From contig OY726558.1 of NCBI GenBank assembly GCA_963383645.1, forward strand, positions 183,203,634 through 183,267,633: a stretch of DNA of 64,000 nt. The letters run 5' to 3'. Below, in pieces: positions 10,755-22,511 of this stretch (its first letter is position 1; the number at the start of each line of letters is the position of its first letter). The position numbers were made by a program, and so were the translations under genes. Under the pieces are notes generated by a model. That model ran no database searches. It was not told where the DNA came from and was given only the letters and a program-made list of their open reading frames with translations. The DNA is from Muscardinus avellanarius. Lineage: Eukaryota; Chordata; Mammalia; Rodentia; Gliridae.

Positions 10755-11035
10755 AAAGATCAGTTTCTTGTTTTCCAATGGTTTGAATTTTCTTGAAGAC
10801 ACTGTAGTTATTTTCTACTTTCATTGTTGCTGTGAACAGTGTGACTTTTGCTTTACAGTGTGTGTGTGTTGGTCTTTGTGTTCTCTAACATATAATTTTA
10901 TAGAGGTTTAATTGATGCTAATCGCATGTTTTAAGGGACATAACATATAGCTCTTAAAATGTTTCATTATTGTTGCTGAAAATACATTCACATCTGTATA
11001 TTTTATTTCTTCAACTTTTGCATCTAAAGAGTTAA

Positions 11036-11275
11036 GTTTTTTTAAAAAAATGGTTTTATCCGTGCATCACAATTATATATCATAGTGAGATTCAAAGGTG
11101 ATGTAATCACAGATGCACACAGTATTTGGTGTGTCCCCCCACATCTCTTCTCCCTCCTTTCCCCCTCCCTGTACATGATGCTGATACCAGTGCTCTGTCT
11201 CCTTCCTTGGTCCTCTCTACCTCTTCCACATCTCCTTCCCTCTGATCCCTTTTCACTAAAGAATTAAGTATCTTA
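11036..11275 (-). mobile_element. lineage-specific L1 3' end, antisense
   Basis: Starts with poly(T) and 'gcatcacaattatatatcat', then 'gatgcacacagtatttggtg' and C/T-rich sequence. The same order is seen antisense at about 29545, 33418 and 45205. A 5'-truncated L1 copy. Confidence 0.7.
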
Positions 11276-11344
11276 TTTTCTTTTATGTGTTTTGGAGCTT
11301 TCCTCTATGTATATATTTAAATGCTTTCTTTCTCAGCAGTGTAC

Positions 11345-11990
11345 TAATTATTTATTACTCCATAATATTTCAACCTATACTTTCACAGCTAAAACCCAAA
11401 ACGTGTATTGTTTCTGACAGTTTCTGATAGCCAGGGGTATTTTGTGGCTTTGCTGAGTGTTTCTGGATTAGACGATCTCAGAAGTTGCCATCAAGACATG
11501 AGAGGGGGCTGTAGGCTTGGCTGGGGCTGAAGGATCGGCTTGTCAGAAGTTTCACTTGCATGATTATTGGCTGGAGGCCTCAGTTTCTTGCTGTCTCAAT
11601 AACCAACACAGGAAGGCTCAGCTGTTCCCCAAGTGGGTCTAACAATATGGGAGTGTGCATGACATGGAGGCTTAATTCCTCCAGAGGAATCTGGGAGGAA
11701 CATACATCTTGGTTTCATTTTAAATTAATTTTAATCTGTTGGTCTATATATACACTTGCACATGGTCACTTTGCTTTGCCCCATTCATTAGAATTAAGCC
11801 CCTGAGCTCAGTCAACATTCAGAACTGGGACCCACCTTTTAAAAGGAGGCACAGTCAAAAAGGGTCAGATATATCTCAATACTTCCACAAGCACCTAAAG
11901 ATTCATGTCTGTAAATATTGTAGATTTAACTTTATCACTCCAAAAGTTGCTATTGCAGATGAACCGCTAGATCCAACTCAATGCTTTTGA
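11345..11990 (-). mobile_element. MaLR LTR (MLT1-like), antisense
   Basis: Follows MLT1 antisense order: a degraded 'tttattactccataatattt' start, 'acagtttctgatagccaggg', 'gatctcagaagttgccatca', 'ggctggggctgaaggatcgg' and 'gcctcagtttcttgctgtct'. It ends with a 'gggacccaccttttaaaagg' block. Two overlapping open frames (11560-11990) are chance readings of the LTR. Confidence 0.65.
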
Positions 11991-12112
11991 AGATTGACTT
12001 TGAGCTTTCCTGATAAATTTTTATTCATAGCATTTGACTGATGCATGCCTATACATCTTGGTTTCATTCTAAATTAATTTTAATCTGTTGGTCTATATAT
12101 ACACTTGTGCAT
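11702..12112 (+). repeat. dispersed pair of 62-64 bp direct repeats
   Basis: The unit at 11702-11765 recurs at 12051-12112 with about three or four differences. Both contain 'aatctgttggtctatatata'. The first copy lies inside a MaLR LTR and the second lies just downstream. Only the two end units are repeated; the roughly 285 bases between them are not. Confidence 0.9.
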
Positions 12113-12576
12113 GAGAAATAAAATTTTTACCTGTTGTCATAAGTATACATTTGTATATATACGCTTCCTTTATCATTATTTAAAAATATTCCAGCCAGAA
12201 AACTTATCATGAAATTTATCCTCTTAAATTTTTAAGTGTATAATACCTTATTTTTGACTGTAGGTATAGTGTTATAGAGCAGATCTCTTAAATTGGTTAA
12301 TTTTACTTTGGAGATTTTATGTCTTTTGATTGGTAATGCTCACCTCACCCCATCCCTAAACCCTAGAAAACACTATTACACTCTGATCTTAAAAATTTGA
12401 CTATTTTAAAGACTTCATGTAAGCAGAATTATAAAATATTCATCTGTCTACTGGTTTATTTCATGTAGCATAGTATCTCCGTATTCATCCAGGTAGTTAC
12501 ATATTACAGAATTTTCCAGTTTTTAAAGGCTGAAGTATATTCAACTATATGTCTATACTGTGTTTTCTTTTCTTCT

Positions 12577-12762
12577 TTTTTTGGTACTAGAAATTAAACC
12601 CAGGGTCATTCTGCCTCTGAGCTATATCCCAAGTCTTATTTTATTTTTTTTATTTGGAAACAGAAACTTGCCAAGTTGCTAAGGCTGGCCTTGAACCTGT
12701 AATACTTCGGTCTCAGCCTTCCAAGCACTAAGATTACAGGTACGCATCACCATGTCAGTTCT
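12577..12762 (-). mobile_element. B1-ID SINE inside L1M
   Basis: Antisense ID ('ggtactagaaattaaaccca') and B1 arm ('aaggctggccttgaacctgt' to 'catcaccatgtcag'). It is inserted into the old antisense L1M, whose sequence continues on both sides. Confidence 0.75.
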
Positions 12763-13035
12763 ACAATAGCTTTTCTAAATCTATGAATCTGTCTCCCACA
12801 TGTTAGCTATAGTGAATAGTGCTGCCATGAATTAAAAGAGTGCTAATATCTTTTTGAGATTCTGACTTCAATATACTTTCTTTTACATAAGGGACATTGC
12901 TGGATCATGTGCTAGTTCAAATTTTAATTTTTTTGGGAGGCACCATACTGTTTTCCGAAGCAGCTGTCATATTTTTTTTTTATGAGCAGTGTGTAAGAAT
13001 TCCAGTTTCTCCACAACCTGCCAATATATATACCT

Positions 13036-13070
13036 TCCTCTCCTCTCCTCTCCTCTCCTCTCCTCTCCTT
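13036..13070. repeat. (TCCTC)7 pentanucleotide repeat
   Basis: Seven pentamer units with one change at the end, inside the antisense L1M. The overlapping open frames (12897-13220) read through it and are not genes. Confidence 0.95.
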
Positions 13071-13259
13071 TCCTTTTTTGATAAGATCTATCCTGACAGG
13101 TGTGGGATAATATTTCATTGCAGTTTTAATTTTTATTTCCCTGATGATTAGTAATGTTGAGCATTTTTTAATGTACCTTTTGGCCATTCGTATGTTTCTT
13201 TTGAGAATTAACTTATTCAAATCTTTAACTCATTGTTTTAAAATCAGCTTAGTAAGTAT

Positions 13260-13900
13260 TTTTACCTAATGGTTTATATTTTCAGACTTCCCTCACCCTG
13301 TTACTTGTCTCTTTAGATATAAAATGTAACTCTAAGCTTTTATTCCCTTCTTTTATATAAAGGTATAGTCTATTTTCTTTTTTATCAGAAATTACCTGAT
13401 GTTAATATTTTTAAGGTGAACATTTTAGTCAATTCTGTGGGTCTGTCAATGTATATAAATTATTTATAACAAAAATCTATCTTTTTGCTGTAAATGATAT
13501 GCAATCATATTTTAGGTATAGTTGTTTTTTATATTTATTAGATAATATTCTTGATTAGTATGCCAAAATACCCTCTCATTTAGTACACTTTAGTATTGGC
13601 ATGATTTCTAGCATTTTAATAATTACTCTAGGCTATTATCTCCTGAAATTTTGATGCCCTCAAATGGCTTTATCAAATTTAGGTCTGGCTGAGTTTCACA
13701 AATCAGTAACAGTGTATTTTTGAGTAAGCAGAATACTGGATCAAAGTTAACATTAGCTATCATGCAAAAAAATGATATTGCAAACAATAAAATGCCCCAG
13801 CTCAGTTGCTCTGAAGAGACTTGGTAATTTTTCTGTCAGCAATTTTGATAACACCAAGCAATCCCAAACAAAATATACTGCTGATAGCAACATGATATTT
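13260..13900. other. unassigned AT-rich sequence
   Basis: No clear repeat or gene. It could include further diverged L1M sequence. Confidence 0.35.
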
Positions 13901-14004
13901 AATTAGTATATTAAAATGTTATTTTTAATATAAAACTATAAAGCACTTAGAAGATGATATAGAAGAAAATTAAGTATGGTGAGGACGGTTTAGATATCAT
14001 AGCA
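13900..14004 (+). mobile_element. old L1M ORF2 piece, upstream of SINE insertion
   Basis: Continuous with the L1M at 14211 once the SINE is removed: the sequence up to TAGATATCATAGCA joins the same word on the other side. Coding capacity is lost. Confidence 0.6.
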
Positions 14005-14210
14005 CCGGGTGTGGTGGCGCACGCTTGTAATCCCCGCGCTTGGGAGGCAGAGACAGGAGGATCGCACAGGTTCGAAGCCAGCCGTGCTGGCTTGAGAGAC
14101 CCCATTTCCAAATAAAAATATAAAATAGGTCTGGGAGTGTAGCCCAGAGGAAGAAGGGTTTCCAGGATCCCCAGTACCACCAAAAAAGTAAAATAAAATA
14201 AAATAAAAAA
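14005..14210 (+). mobile_element. B1-ID SINE, shortened-middle subtype
   Basis: Sense B1 arm from 'ccgggtgtggtggcgcacgc', shortened middle 'gctggcttgagagacccc', ID half 'gggagtgtagcccagaggaa', and an AAAAT-rich tail. TAGATATCATAGCA is present at 13991-14004 and 14211-14224, a perfect 14-bp target-site duplication. This dates the SINE as younger than its L1M host. Confidence 0.95.
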
Positions 14211-15260
14211 TAGATATCATAGCAAAGGTATTCTCCATGAAAGACAAAATTGATGAGCTAGACTTCATTAAAATTAAAACTGTTGCTGTAATGAAGATAG
14301 TACAATAGAGTAAGAACACAAGCCATCGACTAGGAGCAAGGGGTTTGTACAAGATATCTGATAAAAGGTTGTTATTCAGAGTAGGCAGATAATTCATAAA
14401 ACTACCATAAACGTCATTATCACAAACAAACCAAAGACCTTAACAGATATTTCACCAAACATATATAGATTGGATGGAAAATAAGACTAGAAAAAGATGT
14501 TCAACATTAGATGTCATCAGGAAAATAAAAATCTAAACCATTGTGGGGTACCACTACACAACTTATTAAAATGGCTGAAATTCACAACCCTGATCGCCCC
14601 AAATGTTGGTAAGTATGTGGAGCTTCAGGAATTCTTGTTAATTGCTGGTGGGAATGCAAAATGGTACAGCCATTCTGGAAGACAATCTGGCAGTTTTTAT
14701 CAAAACTAAAAATACGCTTACCATAGAATCCAGTATAGGTCAACTGTGGTACATCCAGATAATGGAATATTATTTAGTGTTAAACATAAATGAACTATTA
14801 AACCATTAAATGACATAGAAGAACCTTAAGTACAGGCTACTCAGTGAAAGAAGTCAATTTGAAAAGTCCAAGTACTTCACATTCTGAGAAAGGGTGAACT
14901 ATGCATAGAGTGAAAACGTCAGTGGTTGCTGGAGGGTGGCAGAGTAGTGGGGAAGGGCTCAGGGGAAGAGTAGGTGAGGCACAGAGGACTTGGGGGCCAG
15001 TGAAAATACTCTTCAGGTGGTTATAATAATGAGTGCATGTCACTTTACATTTGTGCAGACCTACAGAACATAACAGCACAAAGAGTGAAGCGCAATGCAA
15101 CCTCTGTGCTTTGGGATTATGTGTGGAGGTTATGAAGGTTCTTCAGTATATTAAGATACCACTCTGGCAGGAATGTTGACAATGTTCAGGATGTGTACAA
15201 TTGGGCACAGAAAATATATTGAAATTTTCTGTAGTTTCTGCTCAATATTTTTATTATTAA
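14211..15260 (+). mobile_element. old L1M ORF2 C-terminus and 3' UTR
   Basis: Sense L1M order: 'gacttcattaaaattaaaac', then 'ccactacacaacttattaaa', then 'aatgttggtaagtatgtgga', then 'gctggtgggaatgcaaaatg', then the 'ggtacatccagataatggaa' block, then the 3' UTR 'agtggttgctggagggtggc'. The 70-codon frame at 14497-14709 is residual ORF2 coding sequence with stops beyond. Not functional. Confidence 0.85.
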
Positions 15261-15399
15261 AATTGCCCTACAAAAATAATGTTTTCAAAAGCGTGTTAGT
15301 ACCAGGATTAAAGATACATTTACTCGTGCATTGTTGATATGCTTGTTGATGAGAATAAAAGATATGCACTCTAAGAAGTATGGGCACATCAGAACTATA

Positions 15400-15580
15400 G
15401 TTCCGACTTTATGGAGTAAGGTGCCCTTGGATGAATTTCTTAACTTCTCTAAGATCTACTTTTTCATCTGTGAAATGGAGGTAATCATAAACACATCCTA
15501 GCTTATTATTAGGAATACACAAAGTACTTGAGCCTAATCATTTTATGTAGTCCTTGGTGCATGGTAATTTATGAGGAAAT
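15400..15580 (+). mobile_element. MIR-like SINE
   Basis: Contains 'gatgaatttcttaacttctc' and 'ttcatctgtgaaatggaggt', the MIR core, followed by the 3' part through 'agtccttggtgcatggtaa'. Clear MIR layout. Confidence 0.75.
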
Positions 15581-15589
15581 AGTATTTAT

Positions 15590-15782
15590 TTTATTTTTCA
15601 GGAATGAACCCATGGGCATTTTACCTCCAAACCACATTTCCAGCCCATTTTATTTTGAAACCGAGTCTTGCCTCGTTGCTGAAGGTCTCCCTAAGAAGCT
15701 GAGGCTGGCCTCAAACCTGCAATCCTCCTGTTTCAGAGTCCCAAGGACTGGAATTATAGGCATCCTCCATGGGATTCAGCCA
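15590..15782 (-). mobile_element. B1-ID SINE, old type
   Basis: Antisense ID ('ggaatgaacccatgggcatt') then B1 arm ('gaagctgaggctggcctcaa', 'ggactggaattataggcat'). The overlapping plus-strand ORF at 15528-15785 is a SINE reading. Inserted next to the 3' end of a MIR. Confidence 0.8.
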
Positions 15783-18700
15783 TAAAATAGTAATTCTTTG
15801 TGAATGAAAATCAATGATAAAATAAGTAGGTTAATATTCAAGTGTCTTTGGCCATGGTTCAATAATAGGGAGCAAAATCTTTATCCTAGTAAGTCAGGAT
15901 AAGATGAAAAATTTCTCAAATTTGAAAAATTATTATTGTCATTATAATACACTTATTAGCCAATAATCTACTACATTTTATAGGAATAGTAGAAGACTAT
16001 GTAAGATGCCGTACCAATCTTTGGTTAATATCTTTTATAAAGAAGAGAAGACCAAGTAAAATTTATACAATATCTACAAAATAGAATGATAACAGATAAA
16101 CAGCCTTTATTAGCAAAGTGACAATATATGTGAGAACTCTTAGATGGTTTGGTCAAGTGGTATTGTAGGGATTCATGTGATAATTGACTTGTAAATATAT
16201 TAATTTTGGAAATGGAGATTAAAGAAAAATATATAATGTAATACTTTAGCAAAGTCTAGCCCTAAGAAATTATATATGTGTATACATATAAACACATATA
16301 AATACACAATATATATATATAATGTATATATATTCCACTGAGAGCTCATTGCTCATTTTCATTTCTTTTTATGCTTATTCTGTATAGACATGAAAAAAGT
16401 AGAATTTCTGAACTATAAGACTTAATGAAAATATATTTGGTTCTTTTTTAATGCCAGGAGAGAGTAAACAATAAAATTCATGAAAAAATGTGATCAAGGT
16501 GTGGTTTTCATTTTAGGCTATATGTATTTTTGTAAAAACTTTTTTTGTATCTAAATATAGAAAGTTTACATTTCAAAGTTTATTAATAAATATTGAATAT
16601 TTATTTTAATGGTGATAAATGCTTTAGGCTAACAGATTAAGCCTCAAATATCAACACAGGTATTAACAGAAAATAATACTGGGAAGTGATATGAACTTCA
16701 GAATCTGATATTTTCTTACAAAAAGTTTTCTGTTTGTAATTGTTCTATTTCAATTCTGGACATTATATATTATATCCCTAGTGTTTTTAATGACCAATAT
16801 GACCATATTGGTCATATTGACTTTACAAAAGAGAAGTCTGAGAGAGATTGCCAATTGCCTCATTAGTATGGCTGAAGTTTTATTCCATGTCCTTTATTTC
16901 TTTTTTTTTCCTTTTTACTAATTATTTGGTAAGCTCAGGAGTTTGGACTTAGTTGTGTGGCCAACAGACACAACTTTGTGAATAAGCAGTTCTTTATCTT
17001 ATGCCTAACATGTAAATATTTAGTGGATTCTAACACATACATTTTGGGTGAAATATTTTACCATCTCTGAAAGCAAAATCCATCTTACTATTGGGGCATT
17101 AGATTAAGTTTGATGATGCGTCATAGTTTTATTGGCAGCATTTTCCCTGTTTAAGTAGAACATAAAATAATGAATGTTGTCATAGATGATGTCTCAGATT
17201 TGGTGGAATATGGTATCTAATGTGTGTTGCAAAGAGCAGCTTTGATGTATTTGGGTAAGGAATGTGAGGGGAATGTAGTAATTGGACTGAGTCTAGGTAA
17301 ATGACTTTGAAGTAGAAGTCATTTTTTTCCTTATGTCTTTCCTTTTATTCTCACAAGATGATGATGTAAATTAAATGTCTTGAGTTCCATCACGATTACC
17401 TGTTTCATCTAAAAAGAATATGAAGACAGGTATACACTCTAGTTTGGGGGAAGCAGAAATAGCATACTACTTAGGTAACTTTACTAGGGTTTAACTAACA
17501 TGTCAACTTTTTGCAGGTAGGAAAAGTTTATAAAATTCATGTCCTTATTTTGTTTATGAAAATCACAGTGCTTAGTAAATGCCTATAGAATTGACCCCAA
17601 TGCGGCATGCCTTTGGAAATCAAAATGAGCCTTCTATTACCTAGTTCAATCATTACATGAAGTTATTTGATGTAAGAAACAGCAGGATGTTCTCAAATTT
17701 TTTTATCAATTACCCATGAACTTGATGTATTAATTTTTGCATTCTTTATTTTTAAGGCTTCATTTTTGGGTAAAAATTTCAGGTCAGTTTAAGAGTATTA
17801 AAAGTGAAGTAAATGCTTTTTCTATTTTATTTTATTAAGTAAAAACGATGTCTTTCTAATGGTACTGTTCAGCAATAGTTATGCAGTGTCATTAGCAGAA
17901 AAGTGACTCTTATGGAAACTGAAAAAGGAATAAAAAATCTTTCTTAATAATGTATGGCTGGGACTCGTTTAATTTTTAAGAAAAGTGAAACTAAGGAGTG
18001 TTTTCCAAAAGGATTAGAAGTGAATGAAAGATGCAATAATCGAGTACAATGATGTTATCATTTATTACAATATGATATGGGTTTTATTTTTTCAAGGCTT
18101 CAGTTTTAAATAGGGTATGGAATTTGGAATTTTTAAAATGTTCATTAAATTTCCCCTTATTTTTCTCATTTGTTTTTGTCCTAATTATTGATTCCTTTTA
18201 CCACTACCTTTTGTCTGGCAGATATGCATTTAACTAAAATAAAACTATGGCTTTTTGTTTGCATCTTAAAGCCTGACAGATAATTTTGAAAGATAATAGA
18301 TTTTTAGTACCTTTTGCACTGAGTTTATTTTCTCCATTTACTTTGCCAGACATAGAAAAAGTGCATAAATATGTTCAGATACACACTCTCCAGTGAAGAC
18401 ATTCACAAGATAATTTGCTGAAGGGACAAAGTTAAGGGATTTTAGTGTTTTTCCTTTTCAGAATTTACACAGGACATGCTACTTAAAGATTGATGGTTTG
18501 CTTTTCAGATAGGAAAGATGAATCCACAAGTCTGTACATATTCGGTTAAAATAAATCCTATTCAAAACAAAATCCATTTTTTTTTTTTTGGTTAGAAGGG
18601 TCTTCATTGAAGTCCATGAGGCTAGTCAGTTTTCGTACAACCTCTTCATCATATTGAATTTAAAATAAACTTATATCCAATTCCAAAAGGCTTTGAAATA

Positions 18701-18880
18701 TTTATTACTTAAATCTTTGAGGTGGTAGAGCTATCATACACCAGAAGAAACTCTAAGGGTCCTTTGCACTTAATTCTCTCTCAGCCCATCTCTCCTTTTG
18801 ATGTCTCCAAAGAAGAAATAAACAATAATGCCTTAATACATACCTACTTCTTCTTTCAGTAGGAGGAAGAAAGCAACTTT
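15783..18880. other. longest repeat-poor stretch of the window
   Basis: About 3.1 kb with no SINE, L1 or LTR that I can recognise. Short TA-rich low-complexity sequence occurs at about 16270-16335, and an overlapping inverted-repeat cluster lies at 16791-16819. No convincing ORF or splice pattern. Repeat-poor sequence in so repeat-rich a locus could mean old unique or constrained non-coding DNA, but the sequence alone cannot show that. Confidence 0.5.
16791..16819. repeat. overlapping inverted repeats
   Basis: TGACCAATAT (16791-16800) pairs with ATATTGGTCA (16805-16814), and CAATATGACC (16795-16804) pairs with GGTCATATTG (16810-16819). The two hairpins share bases and are mutually exclusive. 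Confidence 0.85.
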
Positions 18881-18889
18881 CTTCCTGCC

Positions 18890-19800
18890 TTTTGTTATGT
18901 TTTTATAATCAAACTTTTGATTTTGAAATAATTGGAGATTCACATACAGTTGTGAGAAATAGCGAAGACAGATCACAGATCTCATGTACCCTTTACCCAG
19001 TTTCCTCCAATGGAACCGTTTTATAAAGCTATATAGTACAACCTCACATCGAGGATGCTGGCATTGATAATAATCAAGAACAAACATTTGCATCACTATG
19101 AAAATCTCTTGAGTTGCCCTTTTACATCCCTACCCACCTTCCTCCTTTGAATCTTGGCGACCACTAGTTTGTTCCCCATGTCTATCATTTTGTTTTTTCA
19201 AGAGTAATTCTATAAATTAAATCATATATGCAAAATTTTGAAATAAGTTTTATTTCTTTTGTATTTTTTCTTCCTTTTCTTCTTCTTTAAAATGTGGTGT
19301 AATTCCCTTGAGACTCATTTAAGTTCTTGTAATAATCTACAGTGTGTCCATTTCAATTGTTGGGTATTGATAAACAATTAGGGATATGCCATTGTTTGCC
19401 ATTCAGTGGTCAAAGAACATCTGGGTTGTTTATATTTTTCATTAGGAAGAAAGTTGCTATGACTATTTTTGTACAAGTTTTTGCATGAACATAATTTTCA
19501 GTACCTTTTGGTAAGTGTTTCAGAGTGCAGTTGCTGGTCTTGTGGTAATTGCACATTTAGTTGTATAAGAGATTGCCAAATTGCTTTCCCAGGGACTGCA
19601 CCCCCTTTGCATTTCCACCAGAAACATATACATTACTCAGTTTCTTGGTATCCTTACCATCATTTCTTTTTATAAGTTTTTTTTTTGATGCAGCTGTTTC
19701 GAGTGTGTACTGACATCTTCCTGTGGTTTTAATTTCTCTTACAGCTAATGATGTCAAATATATTTTTCATGTGCTTATTTCCTTGCCTTTTAAATATAAA
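18890..19800 (-). mobile_element. old L1M 3' region, antisense
   Basis: Antisense order: 'ggagattcacatacagttgt', 'taccctttacccagtttcct', 'atccctacccaccttcctcc', 'ggcgaccactagtttgttcc', 'gccattcagtggtcaaagaa', 'gattgccaaattgctttccc', 'tgcatttccaccagaaacat'. This is a recognisable L1M 3' UTR and ORF2 end. The ORFs at 18833-19757 are chance frames of it. Confidence 0.8.
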
Positions 19801-20364
19801 TTAACTTACCTTTTCTTTTTATTCTCCTCATTATCTATTACCCAACCGGTCTGTAATTCAGCTCTAATCTGTAATTTCATATCTGTTTCTACTTCCTGAG
19901 AAATTGTATAACAAACCTCACTGTTGACTTCCAATCCTGTGAGGGTGATATCTATGCCCAGGGCTCTGATTTGTACTGGTCTTTGTTGCAGAGGTGCCAG
20001 GGCAGACTCAGATTCTAGACAGAGTATAGAATCTTTCTGACTTTACATATCCACTGAATGCTACGTGTAGGTCCTAAAAAAGCACCATTTCTCCAACACA
20101 ATACTCACATTAAAAAAGATTTCTTCATTTGCTGTCCAAAACTACTTGAACAAAACCATGACAATAAGTAATGAGCCCATGAATACATATATTCCAAGGA
20201 AAAGATGAACTTGGAAGGCAAACATAACATGAAAAGAGGTATGTCTACCTTTTATCTTAGTCTTTCACTTTAGCCCTTCGAAGCACAGATTCTATAGTTT
20301 CCTCTGATTTGGATTGTATTTCTGTTGTTGATTTTGAACACACCAAAAAAAAAAAAAATCAGCT
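19801..20364. other. unassigned non-coding sequence
   Basis: No recognisable gene or repeat. A poly(A) run at about 20345-20358 immediately precedes an L1 3' end. Confidence 0.4.
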
Positions 20365-20565
20365 GAAGAAAAACTCTCTAAAGCACACGATGTACTTAAA
20401 CATATCAAAGTCAACCACTAAGTCAAGCATGGGAAGGAGGGATGGGGAGGGAGTTGGGGTTAGGACTGGGTGGGGGCTAACTAGGTGATGTGTGCATGTA
20501 TGTCTACACAAGACTTTTATCCCATTTTGATGTATGAATACAATGCACCAATAAAAAATTTAAGA
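20365..20565 (+). mobile_element. lineage-specific L1 3' end
   Basis: Starts near 'ctctctaaagcacacgatgt', then a G-rich 'ggaaggagggatggggaggg' tract, 'gtgatgtgtgcatgtatgtc' and 'atacaatgcaccaataaaaa' as the polyadenylation end. The same unit is found at 31020-31230 and 47654-47882. A severely 5'-truncated L1. Confidence 0.8.
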
Positions 20566-22279
20566 AAGGAAAATATTCACACTTGTATTTAAAAGCATAC
20601 ATTACCTAATGAAAATTAAAATCATGACAAAAAAGGAAGAAAACCTTGGATGGAAGCAAGCTAAGTTTATTTGGTCTATCATAATAAGGGAGTACATTGT
20701 TTTGAAAGAGTTGTAGTCATTGTAGAAGCAGGAAATCAGAGAGTTTTCGACCTTAGACTGGATGGTTTAGGGAGGAGCCTATAGACTAGGAAACTGATTG
20801 GAAGTGAAGATGCCTAATTAATAGCCAAAACTTTGGGATTGGTGATTACTGAGTGGTGAGGCTCCTGAAGCAAGTCTTAATGACATGAACATGCTGTTAC
20901 TCCTGACAGCTATGTGTTCAGGCTCACAGGTTTTATCATGCAGGAACAGGACATCCCTGAAACATACAACAGAGATATGTTTTGCTTAGTCCTAGTATGG
21001 GTTAACTTGACCTATAGGTTAACCAACGGGGACAGGGACGCACTGTGTCCTGGTATGAGTAGCTTATGTACGACAATGTGCAAGGCTTCACTATCACATA
21101 TGTTCTGAAATCCAGGAATCATGGAGCAGATATGGAAGGCCGAAGAGGGCAGAATATAATAATACGTAAGGCTGAATTTATTGATTATATTCACTGGAGA
21201 CTCTAATGTGTTAGCTTGTGAACTGAAGGTGGATCCAGTAGCTTACTGGGTTGGTGATGAAATTTGTACTCAGTAGTGGCCTACGTTTGATTATTATATA
21301 GAGAATGTTTCCCTGGTATGACTTGGATGATGCAGATGGGGATTTAGGAGTGGATTTGTCATCTGACACTTATATGCCTGGTCTCCACATCCTTCTATAA
21401 GATGTCAGAAGACAGACTATCAAGACACTTGGAAATACATGGTTGAGAGTGGTGCTCACATCCTTGAAGTGATGGGTTTGGATCTCAGACCCTTTATGCT
21501 CAATATTAGAAGAGATTACACCACTGAGATACGTTCCTTAATTTTAATGGTTATGATGGAAATCCTAGAATATAGTCAGGGTTACGTGGCAGCATTTAAC
21601 TTCTCAAGCTAAAATCAATCCATTTGCAATAAAAGTAGAAATATGTTAACAATCAGAATGCTTTCTTTGAAGAGAGTTTTGATGATTGATCATGATGTCT
21701 ATGAGAGCAAACAGATACGAAATCTGATTATTGCCTTATAGCTTGATCTATATGGGTTGAAAATCTCTAGTTTCAGTGGCTACAAACTTTGCCTGAGTCC
21801 CCAGTAGAGAGTTATCACCTCCCTTTCTCTGTTTCCAGGCCTAAGTTAATGCAAAAGCACAGAACCTCTTGACTAAAATGTAGGTTGTATCCGCTTGGAG
21901 AAGGAACCTATAGCACTCTTTCAAATTTATCCCATAACTCTTTCTTCAAGCCTTCCTAAAGGGATCCACACTCATTTAGTAGAGTGACCATGCATTGAGT
22001 AATGGGAAATATCCAGACCTTTTGTAGATTGCTAAACATGGTTCCTAAACTGTCATTAATTCCTGGGGGTCCCCAAAATTGTGAATAAATACTTAAAGTA
22101 GTGGTTTACAGTGGCAGAAGATAGATGTAGTTAAGAGAGAAAAATAATAGTAAATACTTAAGAGGGAATTTATACTATAAATAATAAGAAAAAGAGCAAT
22201 GTGAGTTCAAAATATTTGATTATTTGTGGATCTTTAAAATGTGATGAAAATGAAATAGGTATAACACAAAAAGCCATAC
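20566..22279. other. unassigned sequence, about 1.7 kb
   Basis: No repeat family or gene recognised. Minor plus- and minus-strand ORFs at 20914-21194 overlap each other and look like chance. A worn ID-like box may sit near 21510-21535 but is too weak to call. Confidence 0.4.
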
Positions 22280-22295
22280 AATAATGTATGTAGTC

Positions 22296-22511
22296 AGGCT
22301 GGGTGTGGTAGCGCACGCATGTAATCCCAGTACTTGGGTGGCTGAGGCAGGAGGATCACACAGGTTCGAAGCCAGCCTCAGCTATTTAAATAGTGAGGCT
22401 CTCAACAACTTAGCGAATCCCTGTTTCCAAATAAAATAGAAAATAGGTCTTGGAGTGTAGCCTAAAGGTTGAAAGCCTCTGGGTTCCATCCCCAGCCATC
22501 CCCCTCACAAA
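22296..22511 (+). mobile_element. B1-ID SINE, long-middle subtype
   Basis: Sense B1 arm, 'agtgaggctctcaacaactt' in the middle, then 'ggagtgtagcctaaaggttg' and 'gggttccatccccag'. AATAATGTATGTAGT occurs at 22280-22294 and 22512-22526, a 15-bp target-site duplication. With the copy at 62036 it forms an intermediate subtype. Confidence 0.95.

Larger units (their letters stand above)
12160..13260 (-). mobile_element. old L1M 3' region, antisense, SINE-interrupted
   Basis: In antisense L1M order: 'aaatttttaagtgtataata' type 3' UTR, then 'ttcatgtaagcagaattata', then 'agcatagtatctccgtattc' (the 'catccatgttg' region), then 'agctatagtgaatagtgctg' and 'ggacattgctggatcatgtg', then 'ttccctgatgattagtaatg'. 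A SINE at 12577-12762 and a TCCTC satellite interrupt it. Confidence 0.8.

Noticed and set aside
10510..10756. ORFs with His-Thr and Cys-Val repeats on opposite strands
   Set aside because: Microsatellite and SINE readings in both directions.
13947..14397. Long minus-strand ORFs (78 and 135 codons)
   Set aside because: They translate the antisense of a B1-ID SINE inserted in L1M; the frame has no independent support.
21000..21024. Small palindromic cluster around GGTTAAC and ACCTATAGGT
   Set aside because: Very short arms, within chance expectation for 64 kb.
21500..21540. Possible isolated ID box
   Set aside because: Only a partial match ('ccactgagatacgttcc') with no B1 half or tail; too weak.
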